From Congeria kusceri (Eukaryota; Mollusca; Bivalvia; Myida; Dreissenidae): a stretch of 64,000 bases of DNA. Positions within the stretch are counted from its first letter, which is position 1. Every line of letters starts with the position of its first letter. The DNA lies in contig CM051030.1 of NCBI GenBank assembly GCA_027627225.1, positions 7,008,001-7,072,000 on the forward strand, written 5' to 3'. Shown here one piece after another: positions 11,545-24,400 of the stretch. Under the pieces are notes generated by a model that worked only from the letters and a program-made list of their open reading frames with translations, was not told the DNA's origin and ran no database searches. Both the position numbers and the translations under genes were made by a program.

Positions 11545-11660
11545 GTAGTAGTTGCTGTAGCAATTACATTAGCAGTAACAATTGAGTTAGTAATGTAATA
11601 GTAATTGTAGTAGTATAATAGGTATTGCAGATGAACTTGAAAGAAGTAAAAGTACTGAAT
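11486..11660. repeat. (ATA)n microsatellite with AGT-rich flank
   Basis: About 57 bp of pure ATA/AAT is followed by imperfect GTA/ATA words. Confidence 0.9.
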
Positions 11661-12759
11661 ATGCACAACTTTTTGTTTGTCAATGTCCTTGGTTAAGTTT
11701 TCTCAGCATCGCGTGAAGAATAACTAATCTTCATAAGCATTTCACTTAGGTCCGTTTAGCAATATTGTCCACTATGTACTGGAAAGCAAATAGAGAATAC
11801 TAGGTTAGTGTTGAATAAAGATAAGTGTATTTAGCGAGGATTAGAAAACCTGAACTACGGGCCTTGGCCAGTGGCTCACTGTTTCGTGCCGAGCAAATAA
11901 ACTCATCTTTATTCAACACATACTATTCTATTTCTTCCATAATTTTCCGTCTTTATTTTGAAAATTACCGAAAGAAAACACACGAAATATTACGAAAAAC
12001 ATCAAATGAAGTCACAAAATCAACACAATGACATCATTATATTGCGCGTGTTTGCTTTATTCCACAGTGTTGAAATAAAGCAAATTTTATCCCATGGGAT
12101 GTTATTTCGTCAATGCCAGCGTGATGATGGGATATAAAATAGTTATGTTTTATCACCACACATTACACTAATTTTACGCTTCATTGTTTTTACTAGAATG
12201 ATGCTGTACTATAAACATATATTCCTTCAGCATCGAAACTTTCCTCATTACGTGAATATTGCGGGGAACGAATTACCGAAATCAGAATTACAGATACCAA
12301 TTAATGAACGACATGCTTTGATTCGACTTACGAGTTGGGAGTATTTATTCGAGTCCCCAACCGTTAGAACAACATTTTAGTTAACCAGTTTAGTTAGCAG
12401 CTTATTTCATAACAGGGACCGGTAGTATCATTTTCGGGACAAACGACTTATTTAACTGCAAGATGGCATGTCTAGACGTTCTATTCTATTTGATTCGATC
12501 AGTAATTTGGTGCGTAATATACATATAGTATATTATAAAAGGAATCTATACAAAAACCTTTTTTTTTGCATAAATGTGCCCAAATCTGATGAAACGTATA
12601 AAGCCGAATTTAATATTAAATGTGTTTGATAAACACTAACATAAACAAATAGTGACGTTTTTTTTTGTTTCTAACATTTTTTATATAATAATAATTTACA
12701 GTATTTTGTAAAGACAAATCCTTAAATATGGTTTTCATCCTAAGAAATCAAACGCCAAC
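11661..12759. other. intergenic, no gene seen
   Basis: Short AT-rich ORFs only, with no cysteine-module exons. Confidence 0.4.
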
Positions 12760-12882
12760 CTCGACGTTCCTTGTCGGTACAAAGTACGTTTCCGAAGAAG
12801 CAGCCACACGTAATCCGGTCATCTATAAAGCTGGCGAAATTGTCGTATACATGTGCCTTGCCTTTTCAGTTCACGACATATG
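12760..12882 (-). pseudogene. decayed SD1 exon, relative of G3 exon at 18,911-19,027
   Basis: The minus-strand translation aligns with the G3 module, for example F-I-D-D-R-I-T-C-G-C-F-F-G-N-V-L-C-T-D-K-E-R against [22 protein letters not shown]. Three cysteines are lost, and an in-frame TGA lies where the first cysteine should be. It is an exon-sized relic 5.5 kb downstream of the last recognised G3 exon and shows that the minus-strand gene or a sister copy once extended here. Confidence 0.65.
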
Positions 12883-14908
12883 TACACATGAATAGCCGAA
12901 TATTAGGCGTGTAGGCGCTCGAAGCCACGTACAGCATCAAACATTGATCAGTATGCGCTTTCAAAATATTGCGCAATATCAATCAACCGTAAAAAGGTTT
13001 AGTTGATTGCTGGGCGCATATGTTACAGATAAGAACAAAAACGCATCACGCCGCTTGACATTTGAAACAAAAAGGTGTATCTCTATGTTTGGAAAATGCA
13101 TGAATAAGCAGATTGGCGATCAGACGAGGTCCCTTCGGAAACAGAACTAAGCATTAACGGAAGAAAGTACGTATGCTGTGATTTTTTTCGGCGTAGGTGT
13201 TTAACTCAACGTTTGACCTTTCTCACCATCCAATTAAATTGTGGAAAAACTTCCCGCCAGTAGTCCCGAATGAATAAACACTAACATTGCATCGGCTAGT
13301 TTACATTTAATCCCCACCACGGCCTGTAAAAAATTTGCTCCATTTCTTTTCGGAGGTGAATGGAACAATTAGCCAATGTGGTAAAATATAGATATACCTC
13401 CTTTTTTTTTGTTTACGTTTTTGACTTATTTTCAGTACTGAGCTCCCTACTCGGAAGTTGCAATGGCTCAGTTTTCATTTTCAATTTACATACCAGTGTT
13501 TACAGGCCGTGTAATATGACCTTGGGAAAATCCCCCGTTAATATCGCATATTCGATAGGCAACAATTCATATAATACACTGGCTAACTAACCTGCGCCTA
13601 TTAATAGTATACACGTCATAAACACTGAATCGTTCTAACAAGCATCCAGAGAATCATAGGCAATAAAAATGACTGGAGAATTACTTATAAACTTACCATG
13701 CATCTTAATTTGAAAAAAGGTTGGTATATATATTTATTAAGAATTATTTAGGATTGCATTTTCTCTTATCTTTCTCCAGTAGAGGCTGTTTAATGTATAA
13801 ATAGATGTTGCATCTTCCTATAAATAGACACTGGCGGAAGCTTCGGACATCGTTATTTAATTTGATTTAAATTTGGTATTTTTACTTTACGTGCGTTTTA
13901 TGAATGCATTATAAACTATAATAGCTATACACAAAAAAGCTCGAGACGTCTTTTCCCAAAGGAATCTAAAATTTTAATCTAATTCGGCACTACTTAATAT
14001 AACTTAACGTTTTTGTTATCACAAAATAAAGCCAGTCATTATTTTTAATTGCAATGAATATTCCCGGACATGTGTTTTCATTTGGCACACATAGTAGAAA
14101 TGCCTAATCCATTACATATACGATAAAGTTTAACGCTCATATCATTTTCGTCATTATTTTCTTGGAAACAATGTAACTTCTAGTAAATTTTGATTGGCCT
14201 GACAAATACTGTATAAATTATTTAGATTAAAAAAAATCACTCATGAAAAATATGAGGCGGTAAGATCAGTTATATGTACGGACATTACATAATTAAGATA
14301 TCTTAAACATATTAACTGTTCATAGTTTCACGGCGCCTTATGATGCTCTGCATCATTGTTTTTCTTGTGAAATACTTAAATACTGGTGTTTCTATAAAAT
14401 TCTCGTGTAGAGGCTATTCAATTTACAAATAGACATGGTTTTCATATAGGCTATGAATACATGTATTGTATACTAAAATAAATTAATAAAAACGCTTCGA
14501 AAATAACAGTTCATCAGTTCATTGCTTTGACTTAAAATAATGATATTCTTTTTATTTATTTCAAACATAGAAACATTTAATACTTAGATTATACTGTTTT
14601 AGGAGCTAGCCACATGCAAATATGAGTCTGCTATTTTATAATGAACATTTACTTATTTATTTTGTTAAATAATATCGAAAAATAATATTAAATGCGTGTA
14701 GATTAACGAACTATGAAGGCATGAGACTGTTCGTTTATAAACCACATTCACATATGCATCAGTATTAAATATTTATGTTGGTAATTCAATTTGCATTCTT
14801 TACATAACATTTACAACATACGCCGAATATTTGTTTTAAAAGATATTTCTTGTTTCTGTTTACGGTGTTATTATTTCATTTGTTGTCCTAATTTAGTACA
14901 GAACTTAC

Positions 14909-14965
14909 CTCGCTGCACCAAACACTGTCGATGAACCAGTGCGTGAAGTTGTGTGCTATGTAACA
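14909..14965 (-). pseudogene. possible decayed SD1 exon end
   Basis: The minus strand reads H-C-Y-I-A-H-N-F-T-H-W-F-I-D-S-V-W-C-S-E directly before a consensus donor GTAAGT. The C-Y...F-I-D-x-x-x-C spacing loosely follows SD1 modules. The evidence is weak. Confidence 0.2.
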
Positions 14966-15280
14966 ATGGACGTGTGTATTTCCAATATTAAAAAAGACAA
15001 ACAAAAAGTAATTTGTGAAAATGTAATCAAAAGGTTGTTTAATGAAAGAAGTGCTCGTATATACCATATGCTAGTATTTTGTGTGCAATCATGGAACAAA
15101 CGATAAACAAGCAAGTCAGCGCAGTATTGTTGTTATTAACTCTCTATGCTAAAATCCAAAGCGCATTAATTTCATTATATGATATTGTTGCGTTGTCTCT
15201 TCGTGAAATGAAGATAAGTACACTTTTACAATATCATTTATACATTGAGAGTTATATATGCATGTATACGTCAGGACATG

Positions 15281-15460
15281 TTTCTTTTACGGTAAAGTAA
15301 ATGTGCTATATGATAATAAATGAATGTAAATGTAACTTTTCACAAATTTTCAGTGAAAGTTACATTTTTCTTTTACGGTAAAGTATGTGTGCTATATTAT
15401 AATAAATGAATGTACATGTAATTTGTTTTCACAGATTATCAGTGAAAGTTACATTTTATT
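15281..15460. repeat. tandem duplication of about 88 bp
   Basis: The segment TTCTTTTACGGTAAAGT...CAGTGAAAGTTACATTTT occurs twice in a row with modest divergence. Confidence 0.8.
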
Positions 15461-18347
15461 GTTGAACAAAAGTATAATATGTTATGTTTGTACTCGATGT
15501 CACCTCTTATTTATTATATATTTTTTTCCATTTTAAAGTGATTTTGTTTTTCATCCGAAGTAAATGTATTACAGAGAAACATGTCAATGACGAAACCTTC
15601 GTAACACGACATCCGGTCCTATCCGACGCTCTGCGGTCCTGACAGAATATTTATATGTTCTCTTTAGTCTCAACCTGTCAATAACGGAAACTGTAGGACC
15701 GACACTGTTTTACAGTCCCGTAAACATATAATACATGCATGTTACACCTGTTTTTCTGACACTAACAGCATTTACAAGTACGTGTATAAATGTCTATGTG
15801 TATTAATTAAAATCTATTTAGTTCATAAAATTGTATTAACGCTCATTAATTTTTAACATAATGTTGGATAATATTTTTTACTAAAAATGCATATATGTAA
15901 AGATGCATATATTTGTTTTGTGTATAGAAAAAAAACTACACTAATAGTCAATGATTGGCATATAATGTACTTGTCGCGCATTTCATCTACTTCTACATTT
16001 AGTATGAACGCCTGTTATCCGACAATCTGTATTATCCGACGTTTTCAGTCGGAAGCACATAGTGTCGTTATTAACATGTCTCTCTGTATTTTAAGAATTA
16101 AGTAGGCATTTAAGACTTATTAAGTTATTCATATTCCAGATTTTGAAATAATTGCCTCTACAAATATTCCTGAAATTATGAAAAATAGAAGTGTTGCGTT
16201 AGAATTGTGGTTAAGTTCATATTAACCAGCATTTGTTTAGGTACACGCACATTATGGTTGTGCGTAATTTAAGTTTGTGAATTGTTCAAACTAAGCTTTG
16301 ATTCCATCTGTTGTACACCGGTTGCATTCCATTAACCTCTGTAGTTGGCTCGGAAAGTAGTCCCAACTCATGTGGTTTTATTCAGATTATCATAACATAA
16401 AACGGCGACACAGACACTACTCTGTCTATTTTGTTTACATATACGAACTGATTCCATCTGCGTAAATGGGCATGAACATTGTTCCAGTTATAGGAATCAA
16501 AATTATTATATTTTGCCCATTTATGATAATTTAAAAACATTTTTCTCTTAATGTCTATGCTTGTGGTCCTAACAATCAACTTTTATCTGCTTTAAATAAA
16601 GTTTTCCGTTTTGACAAGATTCCTGTCCTTGAGCCCGTTGCAGAGGTGCATGGTGAGAGCAACGAACGACAACTCTGCTAGGAGATTGGTTGTGATGTAG
16701 CAGCGCTGTTGTCAATGTTGACGTTTAAACACATATTACAATCATACGATTTATTAAATAAATTGTGTACAAATCATTGTTACTGTTTGGATTCTAACTT
16801 GACCGCAACTAGTCATATGTAGGTAGAATCAATACAGATATAGAATGTTTAAAATATTGGTAACTCAGATAAACGTTTTTTTCTTTCGAAGAAAGATATT
16901 CATCAGATACTCTCTGGTCGGATGGGGTTATGGATGTGTGAGTGATTGATATAATTGATGGGTGGAAGAATGTGCGAATTTCATTAGATACTCATGTGTT
17001 ACAAAACTAATTAAGATGCGACATCAATGAATTGATTGCATATTTATGCGCTGTTTATGAAGTTCTGGCCATACATAAAGTACTGCAATACAATGCTCTT
17101 TTCTATATCTGGCAGTCTGTCAGAATGAGTATTCTTCTTGTTGATCTTCGCCGTAACTAAATAAATAAAAACCGGGTATTTAGATCGAATTCGTACCCAA
17201 ACCGCGCCTTTAGTTTATACAAATGGCGAAGATGTTGGCTAGCTTCATCCTTATGATGAGTCAAGTACTTAGTCAGATGCTATGCATTCGAATACTTTTG
17301 TTAACTAAACAATACAATTATGGATTTTGTTAAACGCAAGTGAAGTATAAAACTAAAAGCCCTGTTAATAAAGTTTGTATGAAGATTGAACTGTTTAATT
17401 AGAAACATTCGTCATCATTGTTTCAGAACTATTGCGTACAATTTAGAAATACTCTTTATTTAAGAAAAACATTTCCTGATTTCATATCCGTCAGGAAAAC
17501 ACAAGACTATACCCTTTGTTGTCGTGTTTCTTATTGGGTAGTATAAGTATTCATGTAAATAAAGTTATGGTCTAGTTATATAATCTATTAACAAAATCAA
17601 CAATAGTGTTGCTGAATCGAAAATATTATTATTGTCAATAGGATAAGGCAACCCATTTCAATAATATCGATAGCCGTTCGTTCCCCGGCCTATGTTAACT
17701 CTAACTACTTCATAAAATCCTCTTGAATGCGTTGTCTTGTCTGGTCACTTTACTAAACATCTGAAACGAAATATTCACGTGAAAATCATCAATAAATATA
17801 CATAATTCCAGCTTAATTTCTATAAAAAACATTCCTTCTATAATAGCATTTCATCGTAAAATGGGCTTAGTAACTTAATTACTACAAAGTAGAGAACGAT
17901 GGTTCGATTTTTAAAATATACTGTAATATCCACTATTGAAACGCGTCAATATACAACAACAACAACAACATTTATTAGCATATAAGCATATACATTGCTT
18001 TTAGCCAAATGTATTAAAACATAGTGGACGCAATATGTAAACGACACATTAAATACAATTAGTTAATAGCAGGAGCTGAAAGTGTTATATAAATCTGAAA
18101 TTGTATTAACATACTTTGGTTTACATATCAGTTGTCAAAAGAAGAGTGAAATATGTTATTTGAGTATGTTTTGTACTTAGACAAAGACAGGAGTTTGAAG
18201 ACAATAAATCAAATTAGTAATACGTTTGTATACAGTGCGATGCTTTGCTGTTAAATATTAGTTGTGGTCAATCCATTAACATTTGGCACTAACGAAGTTA
18301 AATACATGAACATAATGCACATATTATTTCTACAGAAAATTACTTAC

Positions 18348-18479
18348 ATATTGGTTTCATACAGTCGTGCCCACAGCCGTTAGAGCAACACTTCAGTGGA
18401 CCAGGACAATCGTTATCGTTGCTGCAGTTTTCAACACAGATACCGCCACCGTAATTTAGGGGACATATGCCTGACTTCC
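18348..18479 (-). CDS. G3 WAP exon
   Basis: This 132-nt exon is phase 1 at the acceptor TTTGTAG. It has eight cysteines in WAP order: G-I-C-P...[13 protein letters not shown]...[11 protein letters not shown]. It ends at GTAAGT, as the paralogous G5 exon does. If that donor is not used, the frame ends with C-K-stop. Confidence 0.85.
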
Positions 18480-21400
18480 CTACAAAATATACACCACACG
18501 ACTTCATATGAAATTGGGTCATCGGTATTCGGCGCGATACAAGGTTTTGTTATTGTTTTATCAAATTGTATATACGAGTATGTATGTGTAGGATTTTAAT
18601 TTCTCATTTTATATCCTACATATTTTATCTTGAATTCGAACTTTTGTCCGACAAAAACTAATTACACGAATAGTGACGCCTTTTGTGCTCATTAGAAGAT
18701 ATCGATTTCATTTTAAAATATGACCATTTACATGTGTTGCGTGCATCTACTCAACTGGTAAGCAAATATACCAATGCTCTGTGATAAACCGGAATGCTAT
18801 TCTAAAGAATTGCAGCATAAGCATGTAACATACTGTTACATGTTTGACGAAATAAAAGAAACACGTTAACAAACAAAAACATAATAACTTTATTCTGTAA
18901 GCTAACAAACCGTAGCAGTCTTTGTCGCTGCACGCCACATTTCCAAAGAAGCAGAAGCACGTATTACAGTCGTCTTTGAAGACGGCACCATTGTCATACT
19001 GCTGGCCCTTGTAATTGCACGACATACCTAAAATCATGTGTGAAGTGCCATTTCCGGTTTTTGTTTGTTACATTGTATTGAAATTCCTACAGTTCGACTA
19101 GATGTTTATGTACTTTCCTCACAGTTTAGTGATGCACATTTGCGTGTGAGCAAGTATTAAGCTACTTGATGCTGTTGAATGAAATGTGGCAGTTCATACG
19201 AAGGCCAAACAGATTTAAAGCCTAACGGTGTACCATTAGATTAGACGCAAAAAGTAGAATCATACCCCCAAAAGTAGCTCGACAGATATATATGATCGCA
19301 TGTTTATATATCCATAAATATAACTGTATAAATGCTATAACAGGTATATAAATATACAATCTTGACAAGCGGTTTTAGGTTGAAAGTGTAACATATAAGA
19401 CGTTCGACACAAATTTTGAAAGCTGACCGTATCCGCCACCACAGTTCATCAAAGTACAACCGGCTTTTCCATCGCTGCACGTGCATGTGTTACAATCGAC
19501 CATAAAGCTTTCTCCATCCTGATATATTTTCCCATCGACATAGCAGGGCTTGCCTACAATTAGACAATAATTTCATATTAAGTGCCTAATCGATAAGGAA
19601 CTTCTTTATATGTTTTCCTCATTTTTGAGTATTGTCATTAAACACCTGTATTAAACAGATCATTATTCGAGAAAGCATCAAGCAATTTTTAAAGCATGAA
19701 ACAGAGAGAAAACGTGGTGCCTCCTCAGGGATTCAAACCTATGATGTCGAATTAATGGGGAATTGCGCAAGTAATTCCTATCAAATTAATCGGTCTGCAA
19801 ACGCCATGCTCAACGACGAGTACAATTATTATAAAAGGTTTCGTATTTATGTGATTTTAGTGTTATGCATTATAAATTTTCTCATGCTAGATAATTATAC
19901 CGCTGAAAATCTGTATTTGAAACGTTTATTTATACATAGCATATATGTGAAACATTAGTTTTAACGCACTTTTTGTGACACTCGTTATTCAATTCGAAGT
20001 ATTATCAGTAACACTCTTAGTAACTGAGGGTGTATGGGATATACACTCCCAGTGGTTTCATACCATACGTGAGCGAAGCTCGAGTATGGTATGAAGCCAC
20101 TGGAGGTGTATATCTCATACACCTCCAGTTACTAACATTGTAACGAATATATCTCACCGACTACCTTTTACAGATTCCTTTAAATTGATATCACTTGAAC
20201 ATTAACAAAAGAAATACTTACAAAATAACACGAAACACATACAATAACGAGACAAAAATCAAATAAAAAACATGACTTAATTAGACTGCATCATTGGACT
20301 TCTATGAGTTATTGAAATATACCCGTGGTGTATGGAAAATACCCCATGGTCAAGTGACATTTCCTAGCCAATCGGATCGCGTCATTTATGTAGAGGCTGA
20401 GATATACGTTGATGCATACTATATATATTGCGTATATAACGAATGAATGTGCATGTATCAAATGAAAGCATAGTAATAACCTTTGGGGCACACTGCACAG
20501 CATTCGCCTGGCGGCGTGTACGCGTCGGGGCAGAAAACTGTTGTACACGATATGTATGCACATTTATCAGGAACTGCAAAGAAAGATAAGGATTAAATAT
20601 CGTGAAAATTTTACAACTGCAAACAAAATCTAAACTAGGCACAGTGTCCGTTTTAAAGTAACACTATTTCAAAAATAATTAAGTAGTTTTTGTAGTCGAA
20701 ACATGCATATTTGTAAAATTGTGAAAGCCATTGAATTTCAAACTCGATTACTTTAAGATGAATCAACCAAACTATGTGGTTTTGTAGCGTCAGAGTGTAT
20801 GGTGGACACTTGTGAACGGTACCTGCTATTAAATACAAAATTAAATACAGATTATCAGATCTAACAGCACGAGTATAGTAAAATTTAGTCGGATTTGAAG
20901 TGCAGGTGTTAAAATAGTAAACCCCTAGGTTAAGCATAATCATATTTCGCGTTATGTTCACATACTGAAAATAAGGTTTATATGCAAGTACAGGCACGAA
21001 GTGAACTATAAATATCATCGGCTTCGTGAGTTATACAATGCGCGTTCTGTAATGAGCATGCTTACAATGCAGTAAATTACAATAAACTACATAAATTATC
21101 ATACATTACATGACGGACAAACAGGGCAACATTAATCCGGATGCTTGTACTGACCAGAACAGTAGACATACATGTATGCATATACAACTCCTGCACATTT
21201 ATCAGGGACCCAACCTCAGTACACTAACGCAGATATATAATAGGGTAGACCAAGAATGTAAAGTGCATGTAAAAAACAAACATCAACAACGACGACATTA
21301 AAGAAAGTTTTGTGATGTTCTAAGGCTAAATTACAGGAACCAATTCTCAGAGTGGGAAACAGTAACTGTGCTCCATTAAATAAATACATGTACGAAAACA

Positions 21401-24400
21401 ATAATATAAAAATGTAGATGTAGCACTAACAACGGCTGAATGTTAGTACTGACCACAGTTCTTTCTGGTACAACCAACATTGCCATTATTGCAGGTGCAG
21501 GTATTACAATCGTCCATAAAGCTTTCTCCATCTTTATATACATTCCCCTTGTAATAGCAAGGCTTTCCTGTAAAGTAAACAGTGCTATATACAATGCCAA
21601 TCGGTAATATATTATGATAATATATCATTGGTGTGTTAAACTGGTGTTACTTGTTTGACGTAGAAGCTATACATAACCAGGCACAAGGCAAAAAAAACAT
21701 TAACATACTGTGAATACATTCTACTATTTTATGTTAATTATCAGTTGCCTCTAACATGTACCTACACATGCGCTGTCAATACCTGTACTATTACCAATGA
21801 ATATGGCATCAAATAAGGTGATGTTTCTTCTTTAACATACTTTTAAATTGAACATCACGCATATCAAAATCAAGTATGAAACGCCTAACACTTCACATCG
21901 CTTCCTGAAGGTATTATCAATATAACTTAAAATAATGACTGATTTTAGATTTAAACAACCCTCACAACAACGATATTAATTCCATCTGAATATACAATGC
22001 TAAACGCTTAACTCAATACCTGACGGGCACACAGGGCAGCATTCTCCAGGCGGTGTGTATTCACCGGTACAATACATAGCTAGACACGCTACATCAGCAC
22101 ATTTATCAACAACTGCAGAGAATTAAAGACATGACTAAAACATCAGTAATACATATGCTAGACCGCCTTACCAATACTGGTAATGTTAAGTTTTAAACAA
22201 TAATCTATAACAGCATCATATCCCTTTATAACTTAATGATGGTATCAAACATTTGAATCATATCTCTATATAAGTAATGAAGTCAAGTAAAATACTACTT
22301 TCCTACTTATGCTTAATTCAGGTCATCGTGTCAATTAACGTAGCAAAAACAAAACATTTTACTTTGCCGTTTGTTCTTCGTGTAACTTGAGTGTGATGTA
22401 AACTACAAAAGCATCACAATAAATTAAACTGAACACGTTATGCCACCTGTCGGACACACAGGGCAGCATTTACCCGGCGGCGTGTATTGAATGGTACAGT
22501 AGATACCTGGGCACGCTACACCAGCGCATTTGTAAATTACTGCATGGAATACAGGGCATTAAGCCATAAGATTCAAACATTATTAATGCAAATGAAAAAT
22601 CGGCTGACCAACACGTTATGTTAAGTTTAAACACATATTCAAGAATATTACCAGATACCTTTATAACTTTATTGCCGATGTCAAACACGCTGAATCAAAG
22701 CATTATATAGAAAATAATATGTTTTACTACTTCCATTTTTAATAATTTTATAGAACATTGTAATGTGTTATCCAATTCATAATGTAAATAAACGTAACAA
22801 TAACTAGACGTTATACTTTGATGTTTGTACTTCGTGTTACTTAAAGCAAATTGCATAAACTTCACAATAAACTAAACTCGACAAATAAATAACAACAGCT
22901 GTCGGGCACACAGGGCAACATTCGCTTGGCGGCGTGTATTGACCAGTACAGTAGATAGTAAGACATGGTACCCAAACACGTATCAACAACATAAAGTAGA
23001 TTTGATTCACAACTCACATAAGAAATGCAAATACCCCATAAGATTGGTCCTATTTTGTGTGTTTCGTTCAAAAACAAAAATACAACAGCCATACCAGTTA
23101 CCTAATGCAAGCAACTTATTCTGACTATCTTCCTCAGGTGTTTATTGTTAACAAACAAACTCGTACGTGTACTTTCCATTCTAACCAATTTTGTTAGTTT
23201 AAAATACCATCTTTACACGACCGTGTTTTAATTTCATGTCGAAACATGTTAAAATACAAATATCAATACCTGTCGGGCAGACAGGGCAACATTCGCCCGG
23301 CGGCTTGTATTGACCAGCACAGTAGATCTGAGGACACGCCACCCCCGCACATTTATCAACAACTGCAATGATACAATAGTTTTGATCCCTGAAACGTATC
23401 AAGAATGCAAATACACAAAATAAGTTGTCAAATATTTATTGAAGGTCGCGATATCGTAATTGATATGATATCCGCCTTGGGATCGGGTGATCGTGAGTTC
23501 GAAATAGGTTTAAACTAAACAGAATACTAAGTGTTCATGCAATACTATACTATCTTAAAGTACCTGCTTGAAATCTGATGCAGGTTGATTATTCTATTTT
23601 TCTATGGCGTTAATTGTTAGCATACATCTATATGGATCTTCTATTTTTCCGAGTATCGTTAGTTAAATAATATTTTTACACACACACATGTGATACTTTC
23701 ATGTCCATACAATTTACGTAAAAATGACTCTACCTGACGGGCAGACAGGGCAGCATTTACCCGGAGGCTTGTATTGACCAGTACAGTAAAGTTGAGGACA
23801 TGCCACCCCGGCACATTTATCAACAACTGCAAAGATTCATAAATCATATCAGAAATGCAAATACACACAATAAATTGACAACAGTGTTTTGTTCAAAACT
23901 ATGATACACATACAATACTAGTTTGAAATCTAGTGCAATACTAGTTTGAAATCTAGTGAAGTATAATATATATATCTTCCTCTGATGTTCATTTTGACAT
24001 ACTATTAACATGTACCCTTCATTATAACAATATTATTCAACACTATATTTACATACATGTAATTATTTCATTTCGATACTCGTGAACACAATACAGATGA
24101 CGCTACCTGGCGGGCATTCAGGGCAGCATTTGCCTGGAGGCGTGTATTGACCTGTACAGTAGATCTTCGGACACACCACCCCCGCACATTTATCAACAAC
24201 TGCAATGATACAATAGCTATGATCCATAAAATATATCAGCAATGGAAACACACAAAATAATTTGTCAACTCTTTAGTGAAGGTCGCGCTGTCGTATATGG
24301 ATATGGTGTCCGCATTGCGATCAGGAGATCGTGAGTTCGATCCCTACTCGACGAAATCGAGCTAAAATAAATAGGCTTAAACTAAACAGAAAACTATGTT

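Larger units (their letters stand above)
12883..18347. other. G3 3' flank, terminal exon not identified
   Basis: By analogy with G5, a split-VWC pair and a stop exon could lie here on the minus strand, but none was convincing. A possible relic is at 14,909-14,965 and a tandem duplication at 15,281-15,460. Otherwise the sequence is AT-rich. Confidence 0.4.

Noticed and set aside
17223..17320. Signal-peptide-like MAKMLASFILMMSQVLSQ
   Set aside because: No donor in a suitable phase, no matching exon nearby and an early stop; probably chance.
18340..18347. G3 ends at the TAA after the WAP exon
   Set aside because: Not excluded, but GTAAGT at the same place is used as a donor in the G5 paralog, so splicing onward is preferred.
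19632..19958. 108-residue plus-strand ORF
   Set aside because: No domain, covers a possible SINE relic, and lies in a G3 intron.
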